From the NCBI GenBank assembly GCA_031414805.1, contig JANOQJ010000059.1:1-64000 (forward strand): a DNA stretch of 64,000 bases, given 5' to 3'. The position numbers and the translations under genes were made by a program. This DNA comes from JAAFIW01 sp031414805 (lineage in GTDB: Bacteria > Pseudomonadota > Gammaproteobacteria > Burkholderiales > Burkholderiaceae_C). Of this stretch, positions 7,890 to 17,230 are shown in pieces. The notes beneath the pieces are model-generated. The model saw only the letters and a list, made by a program, of their open reading frames with translations, was not told the origin of the DNA and made no database searches. How positions within the stretch are numbered: the first letter of the stretch is position 1; the number at the start of each line of letters is the position of its first letter.

Positions 7890-9397
7890 CGGAGTACCTC
7901 GTGGCGCAAGTGGTGTCCGACCCGCAGTGCTTGCGCTGCCACAGTGAGCGCTGGATTCACCGCAGCCGACGAAGGGAAGAAGCTCGCGTCCACCACGTAC
8001 AAATTGTCGTGATCCCAAGCCTTGCAAAGCGTGTCAAGCACTGAGTTAGCCGGGTCGCCACCGAATCGCGCAGTGCCACATTGATGCGACACAACATCGG
8101 TGCCAAACGAACTGGACAAAACAATCGGGTAGCCGGTAGCGCGCAGTATTTGCTTGCAGCGCGCCACCCAACGCCGGTGTGCCGATAAATTGCTACGATG
8201 CCAGTGCAAATTAATGGCGCCGTCAGGGCGCAGCGTAATACGGCTGTCTGGGTGAGGCAGATCTTCGCTCTGCGCGTACCAGTCGACGCTGCGGCGCGCA
8301 AGTGCCGTGCGCAGAAACTTAGGCACGGCAGCCAGCTTCCCACGCAACATGGGCTCGTGAATCTTGCCCAGTAGTTGCAGGCTGCCCATCGGCTTTGCAC
8401 CCTGCGCATCACCGAAATAAAAATCATGAACCGCAAGCGTTTTCGGGAAACGTGTGGTGTTGATCTTGAAGGGGTGTAGCGCCATCAACGCACTGGTGTT
8501 GTGGGTCATGTAGTGACGCCCAACGGTATCGCTGCTGTTGGCCAGACCTCGCGGGTGCTGTGGGTTGGCCGAGCGCAATAGCAACGCCGCAGAATTGATT
8601 GCGCCAGCGCTCAGCACAAACAGATTGGCGCTGATGCGACTGCGCACGCCATCCTGCACCGTCTCAACCGCCACGATGCGCCGACCGCTGGGGTCAGTCA
8701 GCAACCTTTCGACGTATGCACCAGTACGCAGCTCGACGTTGCCAGCCTGCAACGCCGGGCGTACGAGCCTGGTTTCGGCGTCGCCTTTGGCGTCGATCTT
8801 GCACGGGAAGCCATCACAGTTCGTGCAGCGCACACAGCGCCCACCCGGTCCGCTGTCAATGGCGCTGGGCATCGGAAATGGCTTGAGGCCCTGGCCACGC
8901 AAACTTCGCTCGATCTCTGCAAGCAAGGGTTCGTGCGGTACGGCAGCGTGTGAAAAGCCCGTGCTGCGCGGTGGCTCGGTGGGATCAATGCCCGCTTCGC
9001 CGCGCACGCCAAATATGCGTTCTGCCTCTGAATACCATGGCTCCAGTGTGGAATAGGCGATAGGCCAGGCGGGCGAAATACCCTCGCAGTGGCTCACTGC
9101 GTCGAAGTCGCGCTCGCGGAAACGCAACATGGCGGTTCCGTAGAACTTGGTGCTGCCACCGACAAAATAGAACATGCCTGGCGAAAATGGCCGACCGTCG
9201 GCGTACCAGGTCTCATTGCTGTGGTAGCGCCGATCGCAAAATACCGCCTCCGGACTCCAGTTCTGGGCCTCCCGCGGCAAGCTTGGCCCTCGCTCAAGCA
9301 GGAGAACCCGGGCCTTGCTGCCAGCAAGCTGCCGTGCCACTGCGCCACCGCCCACACCGGAGCCGATGATGACCACATCGAAGTTGTCTTGGGTCAT
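7886..9397 (-). CDS. GMC family oxidoreductase, second and divergent type
   Basis: A 503-residue flavoprotein. FDVVIIGSGVGGGAVARQLA is the FAD-binding fold, followed by LLLERGP. The FAD-contact region is FVGGSTKFYGTAMLRFRERD and the C-terminal GMC part ends VVDASFFPSSAAVNPALTVA. The RCVRCTNCDGFPCK segment holds four cysteines, a cluster known in some sugar-type GMC enzymes. It is clearly different from the GMC enzyme at 5.5-7.1 kb, so the operon has two distinct FAD alcohol oxidising enzymes. The stop overlaps the SDR start. It lies four bases after the ABC ATPase gene. The substrate is not known; a sugar or cyclic alcohol fits the neighbours. Confidence 0.85.
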   Translation of the reverse strand: MTQDNFDVVIIGSGVGGGAVARQLAGSKARVLLLERGPSLPREAQNWSPEAVFCDRRYHSNETWYADGRPFSPGMFYFVGGSTKFYGTAMLRFRERDFDAVSHCEGISPAWPIAYSTLEPWYSEAERIFGVRGEAGIDPTEPPRSTGFSHAAVPHEPLLAEIERSLRGQGLKPFPMPSAIDSGPGGRCVRCTNCDGFPCKIDAKGDAETRLVRPALQAGNVELRTGAYVERLLTDPSGRRIVAVETVQDGVRSRISANLFVLSAGAINSAALLLRSANPQHPRGLANSSDTVGRHYMTHNTSALMALHPFKINTTRFPKTLAVHDFYFGDAQGAKPMGSLQLLGKIHEPMLRGKLAAVPKFLRTALARRSVDWYAQSEDLPHPDSRITLRPDGAINLHWHRSNLSAHRRWVARCKQILRATGYPIVLSSSFGTDVVSHQCGTARFGGDPANSVLDTLCKAWDHDNLYVVDASFFPSSAAVNPALTVAAQALRVGHHLRHEVLR

Positions 9398-9401
9398 GAC
9401 G

Positions 9402-10520
9402 TTATGCGAGCAGTGTTTCCGATTGGGGGTCGAAACACACCAACTTGCTCAGGTCGACCAGGAAGCTTGCTATCTGGCCAGGTCGCAGCTGCACGTCGGG
9501 ATCCAGCCGGGCGGTTAACTCCTGGCCCGCCAGGTTCAATATCACCAAAGTGTCGGCGCCGGTCGGCTCAATCACTTCGACGCGCGCTTCAAACGAACGT
9601 TGCAGCGCCGTCGCCACTACGCCCGGCCCGGCGAGAGATACCGCCTCGGCACGAATGCCGACAATCACCGCTTGCCCGTTCGGAGCTTGCAATGCGGCTG
9701 GCACCACCTGTGCCGGAAGGTCGATTCGCGCTGTCGCACCGCCACCATCGATCACGACCGCTACCCCGTCAGCTTGCGCTTGCACATGGGCTTTCAACAA
9801 GTTCATGCGTGGCGAGCCCATGAAACTAGCCACAAAGGTGTTGGCTGGACGGTTGTAGACCTCAGATGGCGTACCTAGTTGCTGGAGCACGCCGCCCTTC
9901 ATCACAGCAATTCGTGTGGCCAGCGTCATCGCTTCGATCTGGTCGTGCGTGACGTAGACGATCGTTGCGGCCAGACGCTGGTGCAGTTTCTTGATCTCTG
10001 TGCGCATGTCCACCCGCAACTGCGCGTCCAGATTCGACAGCGGTTCATCAAAGAGGTACAGCTGCGGCTCGCGTGCCAAGGCGCGACCGATCGCCACCCG
10101 TTGGCGCTGGCCACCGGAGAGCTGGCGTGGCTTTCGGTCGAGCAGGTGTTCTATCTGCAGCAACTTGGCGACGGACTGCACCCGCTCAAGGCGCTTGGCT
10201 TTGTCGACCTTGCGCATTTCGAGCGGGAACTCAATGTTCTTGGCCACCGTCATGTTGGGATACAGCGCGTAGGACTGGAACACCATCGAGATATTGCGAT
10301 CGGCAGGCGCTACGCCGGTGATGTCGCGACCCTGCAGGCGCAGCAGGCCACCAGATGGCTCATCAAGCCCGGCGATGATGTTCATCAGCGTGCTCTTGCC
10401 ACAGCCCGAAGGCCCGACAAGTACCAGAAATTCGCCGTCTTGGAGGGCAATCGAAATATCGTGCAGTACCTGCACAGGTCCGAAGTTCTTCTTGACGTTA
10501 ATCAGATCGAGAGAAGCCAT
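9402..10520 (-). CDS. Sugar ABC transporter ATP-binding protein (MalK/UgpC type)
   Basis: The 372-residue cytoplasmic ATPase energises import. It has Walker A GPSGCGKST, signature LSGGQRQR, Walker B LYLFDEPLSNLDA and the switch histidine in VTHDQIEA. After residue 240 a TOBE/OB-type regulatory domain follows, as is normal for MalK-like ATPases and matched by the length. It lies 11 bases downstream of the permease gene and directly upstream of the GMC gene. It is the only ATPase gene in the locus and therefore probably serves all periplasmic binding proteins encoded here. Confidence 0.93.
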   Translation of the reverse strand: MASLDLINVKKNFGPVQVLHDISIALQDGEFLVLVGPSGCGKSTLMNIIAGLDEPSGGLLRLQGRDITGVAPADRNISMVFQSYALYPNMTVAKNIEFPLEMRKVDKAKRLERVQSVAKLLQIEHLLDRKPRQLSGGQRQRVAIGRALAREPQLYLFDEPLSNLDAQLRVDMRTEIKKLHQRLAATIVYVTHDQIEAMTLATRIAVMKGGVLQQLGTPSEVYNRPANTFVASFMGSPRMNLLKAHVQAQADGVAVVIDGGGATARIDLPAQVVPAALQAPNGQAVIVGIRAEAVSLAGPGVVATALQRSFEARVEVIEPTGADTLVILNLAGQELTARLDPDVQLRPGQIASFLVDLSKLVCFDPQSETLLA

Positions 10521-10531
10521 AAAGATACTTT

Positions 10532-11440
10532 CTAACCTTTGACAGAGCCGGCCATCAGGCCGCGAACAAAGTATTTGCCCGAAAGCAGATACACGATCAG
10601 TGTGGGCAGCGCGGCGATGAAGGCGCCTGCGAAATGAACGTTGTATTCCTTGACGCCCGTGCTACTGCTAACCAGGTTGTTCAGCGCCACCGTGAGTGGG
10701 TAGGAGCTGAAGTCGCTGAACGAAGCACCAAACAGGAACTCGTTCCAGATATTGGTGAACTGCCAGATCACGGTGACGACGATGATTGGTGAGCTGTTGG
10801 GCAGCAGGATGCGCCAGAGCACGCCAAAGAACCCGGCACCATCCATACGCGCCGAGCGCACCAGTTCGCCGGGAAATGCAGCGTAGTAGTTACGAAAAAA
10901 CAGCGTCGTAAAGCCAATTCCGTAGACCACGTTGACGAAGACCAGCCCCTTCACCGTGCCCGCCAGACCCAGGATGCCCAACGTCTTGGCCATCGGGATG
11001 AGCACGATTTGATAGGGGATGAACACCGAGAACAGCATGGCCGCAAACAGCAGATGTGCGCCTCGAAACTGATACTGCGTGAGGATGTAGCCGTTGAGCG
11101 CGCCAAGCAAAGTCGAGATCACCACCGAAGGAATCACCAGCAGGAAGGAGTTGACAAAGTACGGCCGCAGTCCGGTTGGCTGCACACCGATCTGTGCCGT
11201 GCTCCAGGCGGTGAGCCAGGGCGCTACGGTCCAGTCGACTGGCAGCGCCATCAGGTTGCCGGCGCGAATTTCGTCCAGCGGTTTGAGGGAGTTGACGATC
11301 ATCACGTAGACCGGGAGCAAAAACACCACCGCCATGACAAGCAGCAGCGCATACATCACCAGCCGCCCCACGTTCAAGCTGTCCTTGCCTGCTACTGATA
11401 CTGGTTGTTGCCCGGACGGAGGCATGGAAAGGCTAGCCAT
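10532..11440 (-). CDS. Sugar ABC transporter permease (MalG type)
   Basis: A 302-residue inner-membrane permease with about six membrane spans, starting near GRLVMYALLLVMAVVFLLPV. The EAA-loop ARMDGAGFFGVLWRILLP, which contacts the ATPase, lies in the second half, and the C-terminus GKYFVRGLMAGSVKG is typical of the MalG/GtsC branch. The start overlaps the end of the other permease gene by eight bases. Together with the MalF-type permease and the ATPase it forms one importer. Confidence 0.93.
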   Translation of the reverse strand: MASLSMPPSGQQPVSVAGKDSLNVGRLVMYALLLVMAVVFLLPVYVMIVNSLKPLDEIRAGNLMALPVDWTVAPWLTAWSTAQIGVQPTGLRPYFVNSFLLVIPSVVISTLLGALNGYILTQYQFRGAHLLFAAMLFSVFIPYQIVLIPMAKTLGILGLAGTVKGLVFVNVVYGIGFTTLFFRNYYAAFPGELVRSARMDGAGFFGVLWRILLPNSSPIIVVTVIWQFTNIWNEFLFGASFSDFSSYPLTVALNNLVSSSTGVKEYNVHFAGAFIAALPTLIVYLLSGKYFVRGLMAGSVKG

Positions 11441-12299
11441 GACGAACCTTTTTCATTTCGCTGTGTAAATAGGGAAGCACCACGACGCCGACCAACACCA
11501 GCATCAACACGGAACTGGCTGCGCCCACTGCCATCTCGTTGCGTGTGAAGGTGTACTGGTACATGAAAACGGACGGCAACCAGGTTGAACGACCAGGTCC
11601 GCCGTTAGTCAGTGCAATGACCAGGTCATAGGACTTGACTGCCATGTGGGCCAGGATGACGAAGGCCGAGACAAACACCGGCCCCAGTTGCGGAATGATG
11701 ATGCGCAGGTATATCTGCCAGGGCTTGGCACCATCTACTCGGGCCGCGTTGATCTGCTCGGAATCGACCCCACGCAAACCTGCCAGGAACATGGCCATCA
11801 CGAAGCCACTGGTCTGCCAGACTGCAGCGATGACGACGCAGTAAATCGCCATATCGCTGTCCTTGATCCAGTTGAACGAAAAGCTGGACCAGCCAATCAG
11901 GTGCATTGACCGCTCAAGTCCGACCCCCGGATCCAACAACCATTTCCAGGCTGTACCGGTGACGATGAACGACAACGCCATGGGATAGAGAAAAATTGAT
12001 CTGAAGGCGCTTTCAGCACGGATCTTCTGGTCGATCAGAATCGCCAACCCCAATCCGAGGGCCAGCGTAAACACGATGTAAAGGCCTGCGAAGACCCACA
12101 AGTTGCGCAGCGCGACCGACCAGTTCTCCAGTCCGGCCAGTCGGGTGTAGCCCGCTGTGCCGACCACCTCGTAGCTCGGCATCATGGTGGACGCCGTGAA
12201 CGACAGATAGAAGGTGAAGACGATGTAGCCATACACGCACACCAACACAAGCAGCGCGCTAGGCGTAATCAGCAACTTGGGTAACAGGCCGGCACGCAT
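11433..12299 (-). CDS. Sugar ABC transporter permease (MalF/UgpA type)
   Basis: The protein (288 residues from the ATG at 12299) has a first membrane span at LLITPSALLVLVCVYGYIVF and the EAA-loop NAARVDGAKPWQIYLRIIIP. It pairs with the MalG-type permease to form the channel. The start at 12299 lies four bases after the stop of the binding-protein gene; a longer in-frame form would begin inside that gene with a low-complexity stretch and is unlikely. The first line of the mature protein begins MRAGLLPKL, usual for GtsB-like permeases. Confidence 0.9.
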   Translation of the reverse strand: MRAGLLPKLLITPSALLVLVCVYGYIVFTFYLSFTASTMMPSYEVVGTAGYTRLAGLENWSVALRNLWVFAGLYIVFTLALGLGLAILIDQKIRAESAFRSIFLYPMALSFIVTGTAWKWLLDPGVGLERSMHLIGWSSFSFNWIKDSDMAIYCVVIAAVWQTSGFVMAMFLAGLRGVDSEQINAARVDGAKPWQIYLRIIIPQLGPVFVSAFVILAHMAVKSYDLVIALTNGGPGRSTWLPSVFMYQYTFTRNEMAVGAASSVLMLVLVGVVVLPYLHSEMKKVRHG

Positions 12300-12303
12300 G
12301 TCT

Positions 12304-13545
12304 TCAGCTCTTGGCTGCTGCGACCATCGCGGCAGTGGCCTTGGCATCATCGAGCTGGCCATTGAAGTGCCGCGTGATGACATCGTAGAACCCGTTCTTG
12401 ATGACGGTCGGCGATGCATGGCCGTGCGCGATGGAGCCCACCAGGGTGTTCTTGTTGCTCGCCAAAGCCAGCTCGCTCATGGCGCGTTTGCCACAGGCGT
12501 CGAACGCCGTGTTGGGCACATCGTTACGGGCTGGCACGGCACCCTTCAGCACGTTGAAAGCCGATTGCACGCCCGGATCGAGGCTGTCGGATGCCATCTT
12601 CAATTGCGCCGGCACTTTCTCAGCCCCGACCTTGAACATCGCGAACTGGTTCGAGAGAAACGACACACTGCCCTGCGTGCCAGGCACCGGGAAGCAAAGG
12701 TAATCCACGCCAGGCTGCTTCTTTGCGTTCGAGAACTCGCCCTTGGCCCAATCACCCATGATCTGGAAACCAGCCTTGCCGCTAATAACCATGCCGGACG
12801 CCACGTTCCAGTCGCGGCCCGAGAAATCCTTGTCCACGAGCTTACGCAGTTGCGACATGCGTTGGAAGACTTTCGTCATCGTCGGCGACCCGAGCGACTT
12901 GCTGTCCAGATCGATGAACGCCTTGCGGTAGAAGTCTGCGCCGCCGGTAGCGAGCACCACACTGTCGAATACGGTTGCTTCCTGCCAGGGCTGGCCACCG
13001 TGGGCGATGGCGATGTAGCCAGCCTTTTGCACCTTCTCTGCGGCGGCGATGAAGTCGTCCCAGGTCTTGGGCTCAGTGGTGACGCCAGACTTGGCCAGCA
13101 CCTCCTTGTTGGCCCAGACCCAGTTGATCGAATGGATCGCCAGCGGTGCAGCAATCCACTTGCCTTCGTACTTGGTGAAGCGCTGAACAGCGGCCGGCAC
13201 CACGCGATCCCAGCCTTCTTTTTCAGCCAGCGGGTTCAGATCCGCGAGCACGCCTTGTTTGGCCCAGTCGGTCAGGTCAAAACCCATCAGCAGCACGGCC
13301 GCAGGCGGGTTGCCCGAGGTGACACGCGTGCGCACGGTGGTCATCGCCGCCTCGCCGCCGCCGCCGGCCACCGGCATGTCCTGCCACTTGATGCCCTGCT
13401 TGTCGAGCTTGTCTTTGAGCACATTCAGTGCGGCGGCCTCACCGCCGGAGGTCCAGAAATGTAGAACTTCGACGTTCTGTTGTTGCGCCATGGCGCTGAC
13501 CGTACCGGCCAGGAGCAGCGCTCCCAGGGAAATTTGTTTGTTCAT
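12304..13545 (-). CDS. Sugar ABC transporter substrate-binding protein (GtsA type), second paralogue
   Basis: A 413-residue periplasmic binding protein directly upstream of the permease genes and thus the likely primary partner of the importer. It has a short Sec signal (MNKQISLGALLLAGTVSAMA) and mature start NVEVLHFWTSGGEAAALNVL. GGQPWQEATVFDSVVLATGG and IMGDWAKGEF are conserved with the other paralogues. The cysteine pair in YLCFPVPGTQG and FDACGKRAM is also found in GtsA and may form a disulfide. It is very similar to the next gene, so the two arose by tandem duplication. Confidence 0.92.
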   Translation of the reverse strand: MNKQISLGALLLAGTVSAMAQQQNVEVLHFWTSGGEAAALNVLKDKLDKQGIKWQDMPVAGGGGEAAMTTVRTRVTSGNPPAAVLLMGFDLTDWAKQGVLADLNPLAEKEGWDRVVPAAVQRFTKYEGKWIAAPLAIHSINWVWANKEVLAKSGVTTEPKTWDDFIAAAEKVQKAGYIAIAHGGQPWQEATVFDSVVLATGGADFYRKAFIDLDSKSLGSPTMTKVFQRMSQLRKLVDKDFSGRDWNVASGMVISGKAGFQIMGDWAKGEFSNAKKQPGVDYLCFPVPGTQGSVSFLSNQFAMFKVGAEKVPAQLKMASDSLDPGVQSAFNVLKGAVPARNDVPNTAFDACGKRAMSELALASNKNTLVGSIAHGHASPTVIKNGFYDVITRHFNGQLDDAKATAAMVAAAKS

Positions 13546-13630
13546 GATGTGAGTCTCCTCGTGCGCGGCTTCATGCGCCGCATGGGTTTGATGGGTAGCA
13601 GCCCGCTACAGGGCTGCCATGTTGGGGGTA

Positions 13631-14869
13631 TCAGTTCTTGGCTGCAGCGGTCAGTTCGGCGACGGCCTTCTTGTCGTCAATCTGGCCGTTGAAGTGGCGT
13701 GTGACTACGTCGTAAAACGCGTTCTTGATCGAGGCTGGAACGGCATGTCCGTGAGCAATGGAGCCCACCAGTGTGTTCTTGGCGTTGGCCTCGGCCAGGT
13801 CTTTGATGGCTTTTTTGCCGCACGCATCGAACGCCGTGTCAGGCACATCCGTACGCGCAGGTGCCGATCCTTTGACCACGTTAAACGCGGACTGGAAACC
13901 GGGGTCCATGATGGCGCTGGCCAACTTCACTTGTGCAGCCGCTTTGTCCGCGCCCACCTTGAACATCGCAAACTGGTCCGCATTAAACGAAACCGCGCCC
14001 TGCGTACCCGGCACACGGAAACACGTGAAATCGGTTCCAGGCACTTTCTTGGCGTTGATGAACTCACCCTTGGCCCAATCGCCCATGATCTGAAAACCAG
14101 CCTTGCCCGTGATGACCATACCGGAGGCTACGTTCCAGTCGCGGCCCGAGAAGTCTTTGTCCACCAGCTTTCGAAGTTGCGACATGCGCTGGAACACTTT
14201 TTCCGTTGTTGGCGAATTCAGAGCTTTGGGATCCAGTTCAATGAACGCTTTTCGGTAGTAGTCCACGCCGCCCGTGGCAAGCACGACGCCGTCGAATACC
14301 GTGGCTTCCTGCCAGGGCTGACCACCGTGCGCCAAACCGATGAAGCCGGCTTTCTGAACCTTTTGTGCGGCTGCAATGAACTCATCCCAAGTCTTGGGTT
14401 CGGTCGTGACGCCGGACTTGGCCAGCACGTCTTTGTTGGCCCACACCCAGTTGGTCGAATGCACGTTAACGGGCGCCGAGATCCACTTGCCGTTGTACTT
14501 CGTGAATTTCTGCAGCGCTTGGGGAACTGTCTTGTCCCAACCTTCTTTGGCCGCCAAATCGTTCAGGTCGGCCAGCACGCCCTGCTTTCCCCAGTCCAGA
14601 ATGTCATAGCCCAGCATCTGTGCTGCAGTGGGCGGATTGTTCGCCGTGACGCGTGCACGCACCGCAGTCATCGCCGCTTCGCCCCCGCCGCCAGCCACGG
14701 GCATGTCGTTCCACTTGATGCCCTGCTTTTCAAGGTTGTCTTTCAGCACACCCAGTGCTGCGGCTTCACCGCCCGATGTCCACCAGTGCGAGATCTCAAC
14801 GCTTTGCTGGGCGGCAACTGGCAGGGAGACGGCGGCGGCAATCGCCAGGGCTGTCATGTGTCTTTTCAT
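13631..14869 (-). CDS. Sugar ABC transporter substrate-binding protein (GtsA type), third paralogue
   Basis: A 412-residue periplasmic binding protein, tandem paralogue of the preceding gene. Long stretches are shared, for example VFQRMSQLRKLVDKDFSG, DWNVASGMVI and NTLVGSIAHGHA. It differs at several places in the ligand-binding half (EISHWWTSGGEAAALGVL, WISAPVNVHSTNWVWA), so the pair may bind different sugars. The signal peptide is MKRHMTALAIAAAVSLPVAA. The 85-base gap to the next gene has no operator-like palindrome, so both are probably in one transcript beginning at 19.9 kb. Confidence 0.92.
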   Translation of the reverse strand: MKRHMTALAIAAAVSLPVAAQQSVEISHWWTSGGEAAALGVLKDNLEKQGIKWNDMPVAGGGGEAAMTAVRARVTANNPPTAAQMLGYDILDWGKQGVLADLNDLAAKEGWDKTVPQALQKFTKYNGKWISAPVNVHSTNWVWANKDVLAKSGVTTEPKTWDEFIAAAQKVQKAGFIGLAHGGQPWQEATVFDGVVLATGGVDYYRKAFIELDPKALNSPTTEKVFQRMSQLRKLVDKDFSGRDWNVASGMVITGKAGFQIMGDWAKGEFINAKKVPGTDFTCFRVPGTQGAVSFNADQFAMFKVGADKAAAQVKLASAIMDPGFQSAFNVVKGSAPARTDVPDTAFDACGKKAIKDLAEANAKNTLVGSIAHGHAVPASIKNAFYDVVTRHFNGQIDDKKAVAELTAAAKN

Positions 14870-14906
14870 TCAGATCTCCAGTAGTCGTAGTTGATAGTGA
14901 GGAAAG

Positions 14907-16421
14907 TCAAGGCTTCGGCAGGTACCAGTCGGTACGTCCGCCGAGATGCATGTGCAAGGTCTTTGTCTCGGTGTAGTCCTCCGTGGCAAAGCGTCCCAAT
15001 TCGCGGCCAAGGCCGCTTTCGCGATACCCGCCGAACGGGAGTTCAGCATGGCCTTCGAGAAACGTATTGACCCAGACCGTGCCCGCCTTGATGCGACGCG
15101 CGGCGGTCAGGCAGGTACTGAAATCCTGGCTCCACACTGCCGCAGACAGGCCGTAAAGTGTGGCGTTGGCCATCTCGATGGCCTCGTCAAGTGTCGTGAA
15201 AGTCAGTACCGCCAGCACCGGGCCAAATACCTCTTCCTTGGCAATCGCCATGTCCATCGTGACATCGGTAACGATCGTTGGTTCGATGTACATGCCGGGT
15301 CGATTCATGCGAGAACCACCGCACGCAATGGTGGCACCAGCCTGCCTGGCTCCTTCGATATGCGACAGGATGGTTTCCAGTTGCTTGTCTGTTGTGATGG
15401 CACCGACCTGCACACCCGGCAACAATGGGTCGCCGACTTTCACGAGCTTTGAACGCGCGATCACAGCAGCCGTGAATTTTTGTGCGATGGACTCCTGCAC
15501 CAGAATGCGGCTGCCGCTGTTGCAGCATTGCCCCGCGTTGAAGTAAATCCCGAACACGGCGGCATCTACGGCCGCGTCCCAGTCGCAGTCGGCAAAAATG
15601 ATTTGTGGATTCTTGCCGCCAAGCTCCATTGACACTTTTTTCAGTGTTTGGGCTGACTTGGCGACAGCCTGTTTGCCGACCTGCGTCGAGCCGGTGAATG
15701 ACAACATGTCTACGTCGGGATGCGTGACCAGCACCTCACCGACTTCACTGCCGCGACCCACCAGAATGTTCACTACACCAGCCGGCATGCCGGCAGCTTG
15801 CAGGATTTCGCCAAGCATGACCGTCGTTCCCGATGTCACTTCCGCCGGTTTGACGACGGCCGTGCACCCCGCGGCAAGGGCAAAAGGCAGTTTCTGACTC
15901 ACGATCAGAAAGGGAAAGTTCCAGGGCGTGATGATGCTGACCACACCAATAGGGTCACGCAACACCACACCAAGGGTGCTTTCACCCAAGGTGTTGTAGC
16001 TGTCTCCGTGCAGATTGCGGGCCAGCGTCGCGGCGTAGTGCCAGAGGTCAGCAGCACCTTCAATTTCGGCAAGTGATTGGGTCAGCGGTTTGCCGTTCTC
16101 CAGGGTTTCGAGCAACGCCAGCTCATGCTTGCGGGCAAGGATGCCCTCAGCCACGTCTCGCAGCACACGGGCACGTTCGGCACCTTTCATGCGCGGCCAC
16201 GTACCGTGGTCAAACGCGCGGCGTGCAGCGGCGATTGCACGCTCGGCATCGGGGACGCCGGCCTTGGCGTAAATTGCAATAACGGTGTCATGCGCCGGCG
16301 ACTTGCGCTCCAGAGTGCCTTTGTCGGCCGCATCCGACCATTCACCGTCGATGAACAGCTTGCCAAGAAAAGGGGGGCGTGCCATGACGTCGGTGCTGGT
16401 TGAGGGTGTGGGGTGGTTCAT
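14907..16421 (-). CDS. NAD(P)-dependent aldehyde dehydrogenase
   Basis: A 504-residue cytoplasmic enzyme that oxidises an aldehyde to an acid. It has the oxyanion asparagine in ITPWNFPFL, cofactor-binding FTGSTQVGK, the general-base glutamate in MELGGKNPQ and the catalytic cysteine in FNAGQCCNSGSR. The overall type is the ALDH class 1/2 (betaine or phenylacetaldehyde-like) group. The ATG at 16421 gives a slightly long N-terminus; an ATG at 16385 would also produce a full domain. It lies between the enoyl-CoA hydratase and the binding-protein genes in the same operon, fitting oxidation of an aldehyde made by one of the GMC enzymes. Confidence 0.92.
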   Translation of the reverse strand: MNHPTPSTSTDVMARPPFLGKLFIDGEWSDAADKGTLERKSPAHDTVIAIYAKAGVPDAERAIAAARRAFDHGTWPRMKGAERARVLRDVAEGILARKHELALLETLENGKPLTQSLAEIEGAADLWHYAATLARNLHGDSYNTLGESTLGVVLRDPIGVVSIITPWNFPFLIVSQKLPFALAAGCTAVVKPAEVTSGTTVMLGEILQAAGMPAGVVNILVGRGSEVGEVLVTHPDVDMLSFTGSTQVGKQAVAKSAQTLKKVSMELGGKNPQIIFADCDWDAAVDAAVFGIYFNAGQCCNSGSRILVQESIAQKFTAAVIARSKLVKVGDPLLPGVQVGAITTDKQLETILSHIEGARQAGATIACGGSRMNRPGMYIEPTIVTDVTMDMAIAKEEVFGPVLAVLTFTTLDEAIEMANATLYGLSAAVWSQDFSTCLTAARRIKAGTVWVNTFLEGHAELPFGGYRESGLGRELGRFATEDYTETKTLHMHLGGRTDWYLPKP

Positions 16422-16450
16422 GTGATGTAGGTTCAGTGGTTCGCTTGGGT

Positions 16451-17230
16451 TCAGGTGCCGGTGTAGCGCGGCACGCGCTTTTCTTTAAAGCTGCCAATGC
16501 CTTCTTTCGCATCAGTTGTGGTCGCCGCCAAAGCCCCAGCCATTGCCTCCAGGGCCATCGCGGTACCTTCGCCGACGGCCGCATTGATCAATTGCTTGGT
16601 CAGTTGCAACGCAACCGGCGCTTTAGATGCCATGTCTCGTGCCAGAGCGACGCCTCGCTGACCCAGTTCTTTTGCATCCATGACCTCATGCACAAGGCCT
16701 TGGCGCAACGCATCGCTGGCACTCATGCGCGAACCAGAAAGGGCCAGGTACTTGGCTTGGCTCGCGCCAATCAATTGAACCAACCGTTGAGTGCCCGACC
16801 ACCCCGGACAAGTGGAAATCGACGCTTCGGGCAGTGCGAAATGAGCCTGCTGGGCAGCGATGCGGATGTCTCCCGTGAGGGCCAGTTCCAGTCCACCGCC
16901 GAAGGCATGCCCGTTAATGGCGGTGATGACGGGCTGGCGTAAACGCGCCCATTGATCGAACACTTGGTGGCCACGTTTGACCCAATGGCGCCACATATCT
17001 AAAGGCTGGAGCGCAGCCCACTCGTTGATATCGGCCCCCACACAGAAGGCTTTCTCACCACTGGCCGTGAGGACCACAACCCGAAGCGATGCGTCGGCGT
17101 CAAACGCACGAGCGACCACTTCGAGTTCGTCAAGCATTGCTGGCGTTAACGCGTTGAGCTTTGCGGGGCGGTCCAGGGTAACGACAGCGATGTCGCCGTC
17201 CCGCCAGGTGTGTACGAATGACTCAGCCAC
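16451..17230 (-). CDS. Enoyl-CoA hydratase/isomerase family protein
   Basis: A 259-residue crotonase-fold protein. DRPAKLNALTPAMLDEL, the oxyanion-hole segment GEKAFCVGADINEWA, and ITAINGHAFGGGLELAL are all standard. Downstream LPEASISTCPGWSGTQRL has E but an S-T-C-P-G-W-S stretch where hydratases usually have a second glutamate and glycine pattern, so it may be an isomerase or hydrolase instead of a hydratase. The start is GTG at 17230 after a strong AGGAGG; it overlaps the CoA-transferase gene by eight bases. It acts on the CoA thioester made by its neighbour. Confidence 0.88.
   Translation of the reverse strand: MAESFVHTWRDGDIAVVTLDRPAKLNALTPAMLDELEVVARAFDADASLRVVVLTASGEKAFCVGADINEWAALQPLDMWRHWVKRGHQVFDQWARLRQPVITAINGHAFGGGLELALTGDIRIAAQQAHFALPEASISTCPGWSGTQRLVQLIGASQAKYLALSGSRMSASDALRQGLVHEVMDAKELGQRGVALARDMASKAPVALQLTKQLINAAVGEGTAMALEAMAGALAATTTDAKEGIGSFKEKRVPRYTGT

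Noticed and set aside
12277..14884. Long plus-strand open frames of 395 and 421 residues opposite the two binding-protein genes.
   Set aside because: They are shadows: the minus-strand frames have signal peptides and clear family motifs, and both shadows arise from the same codon phase of duplicated genes.
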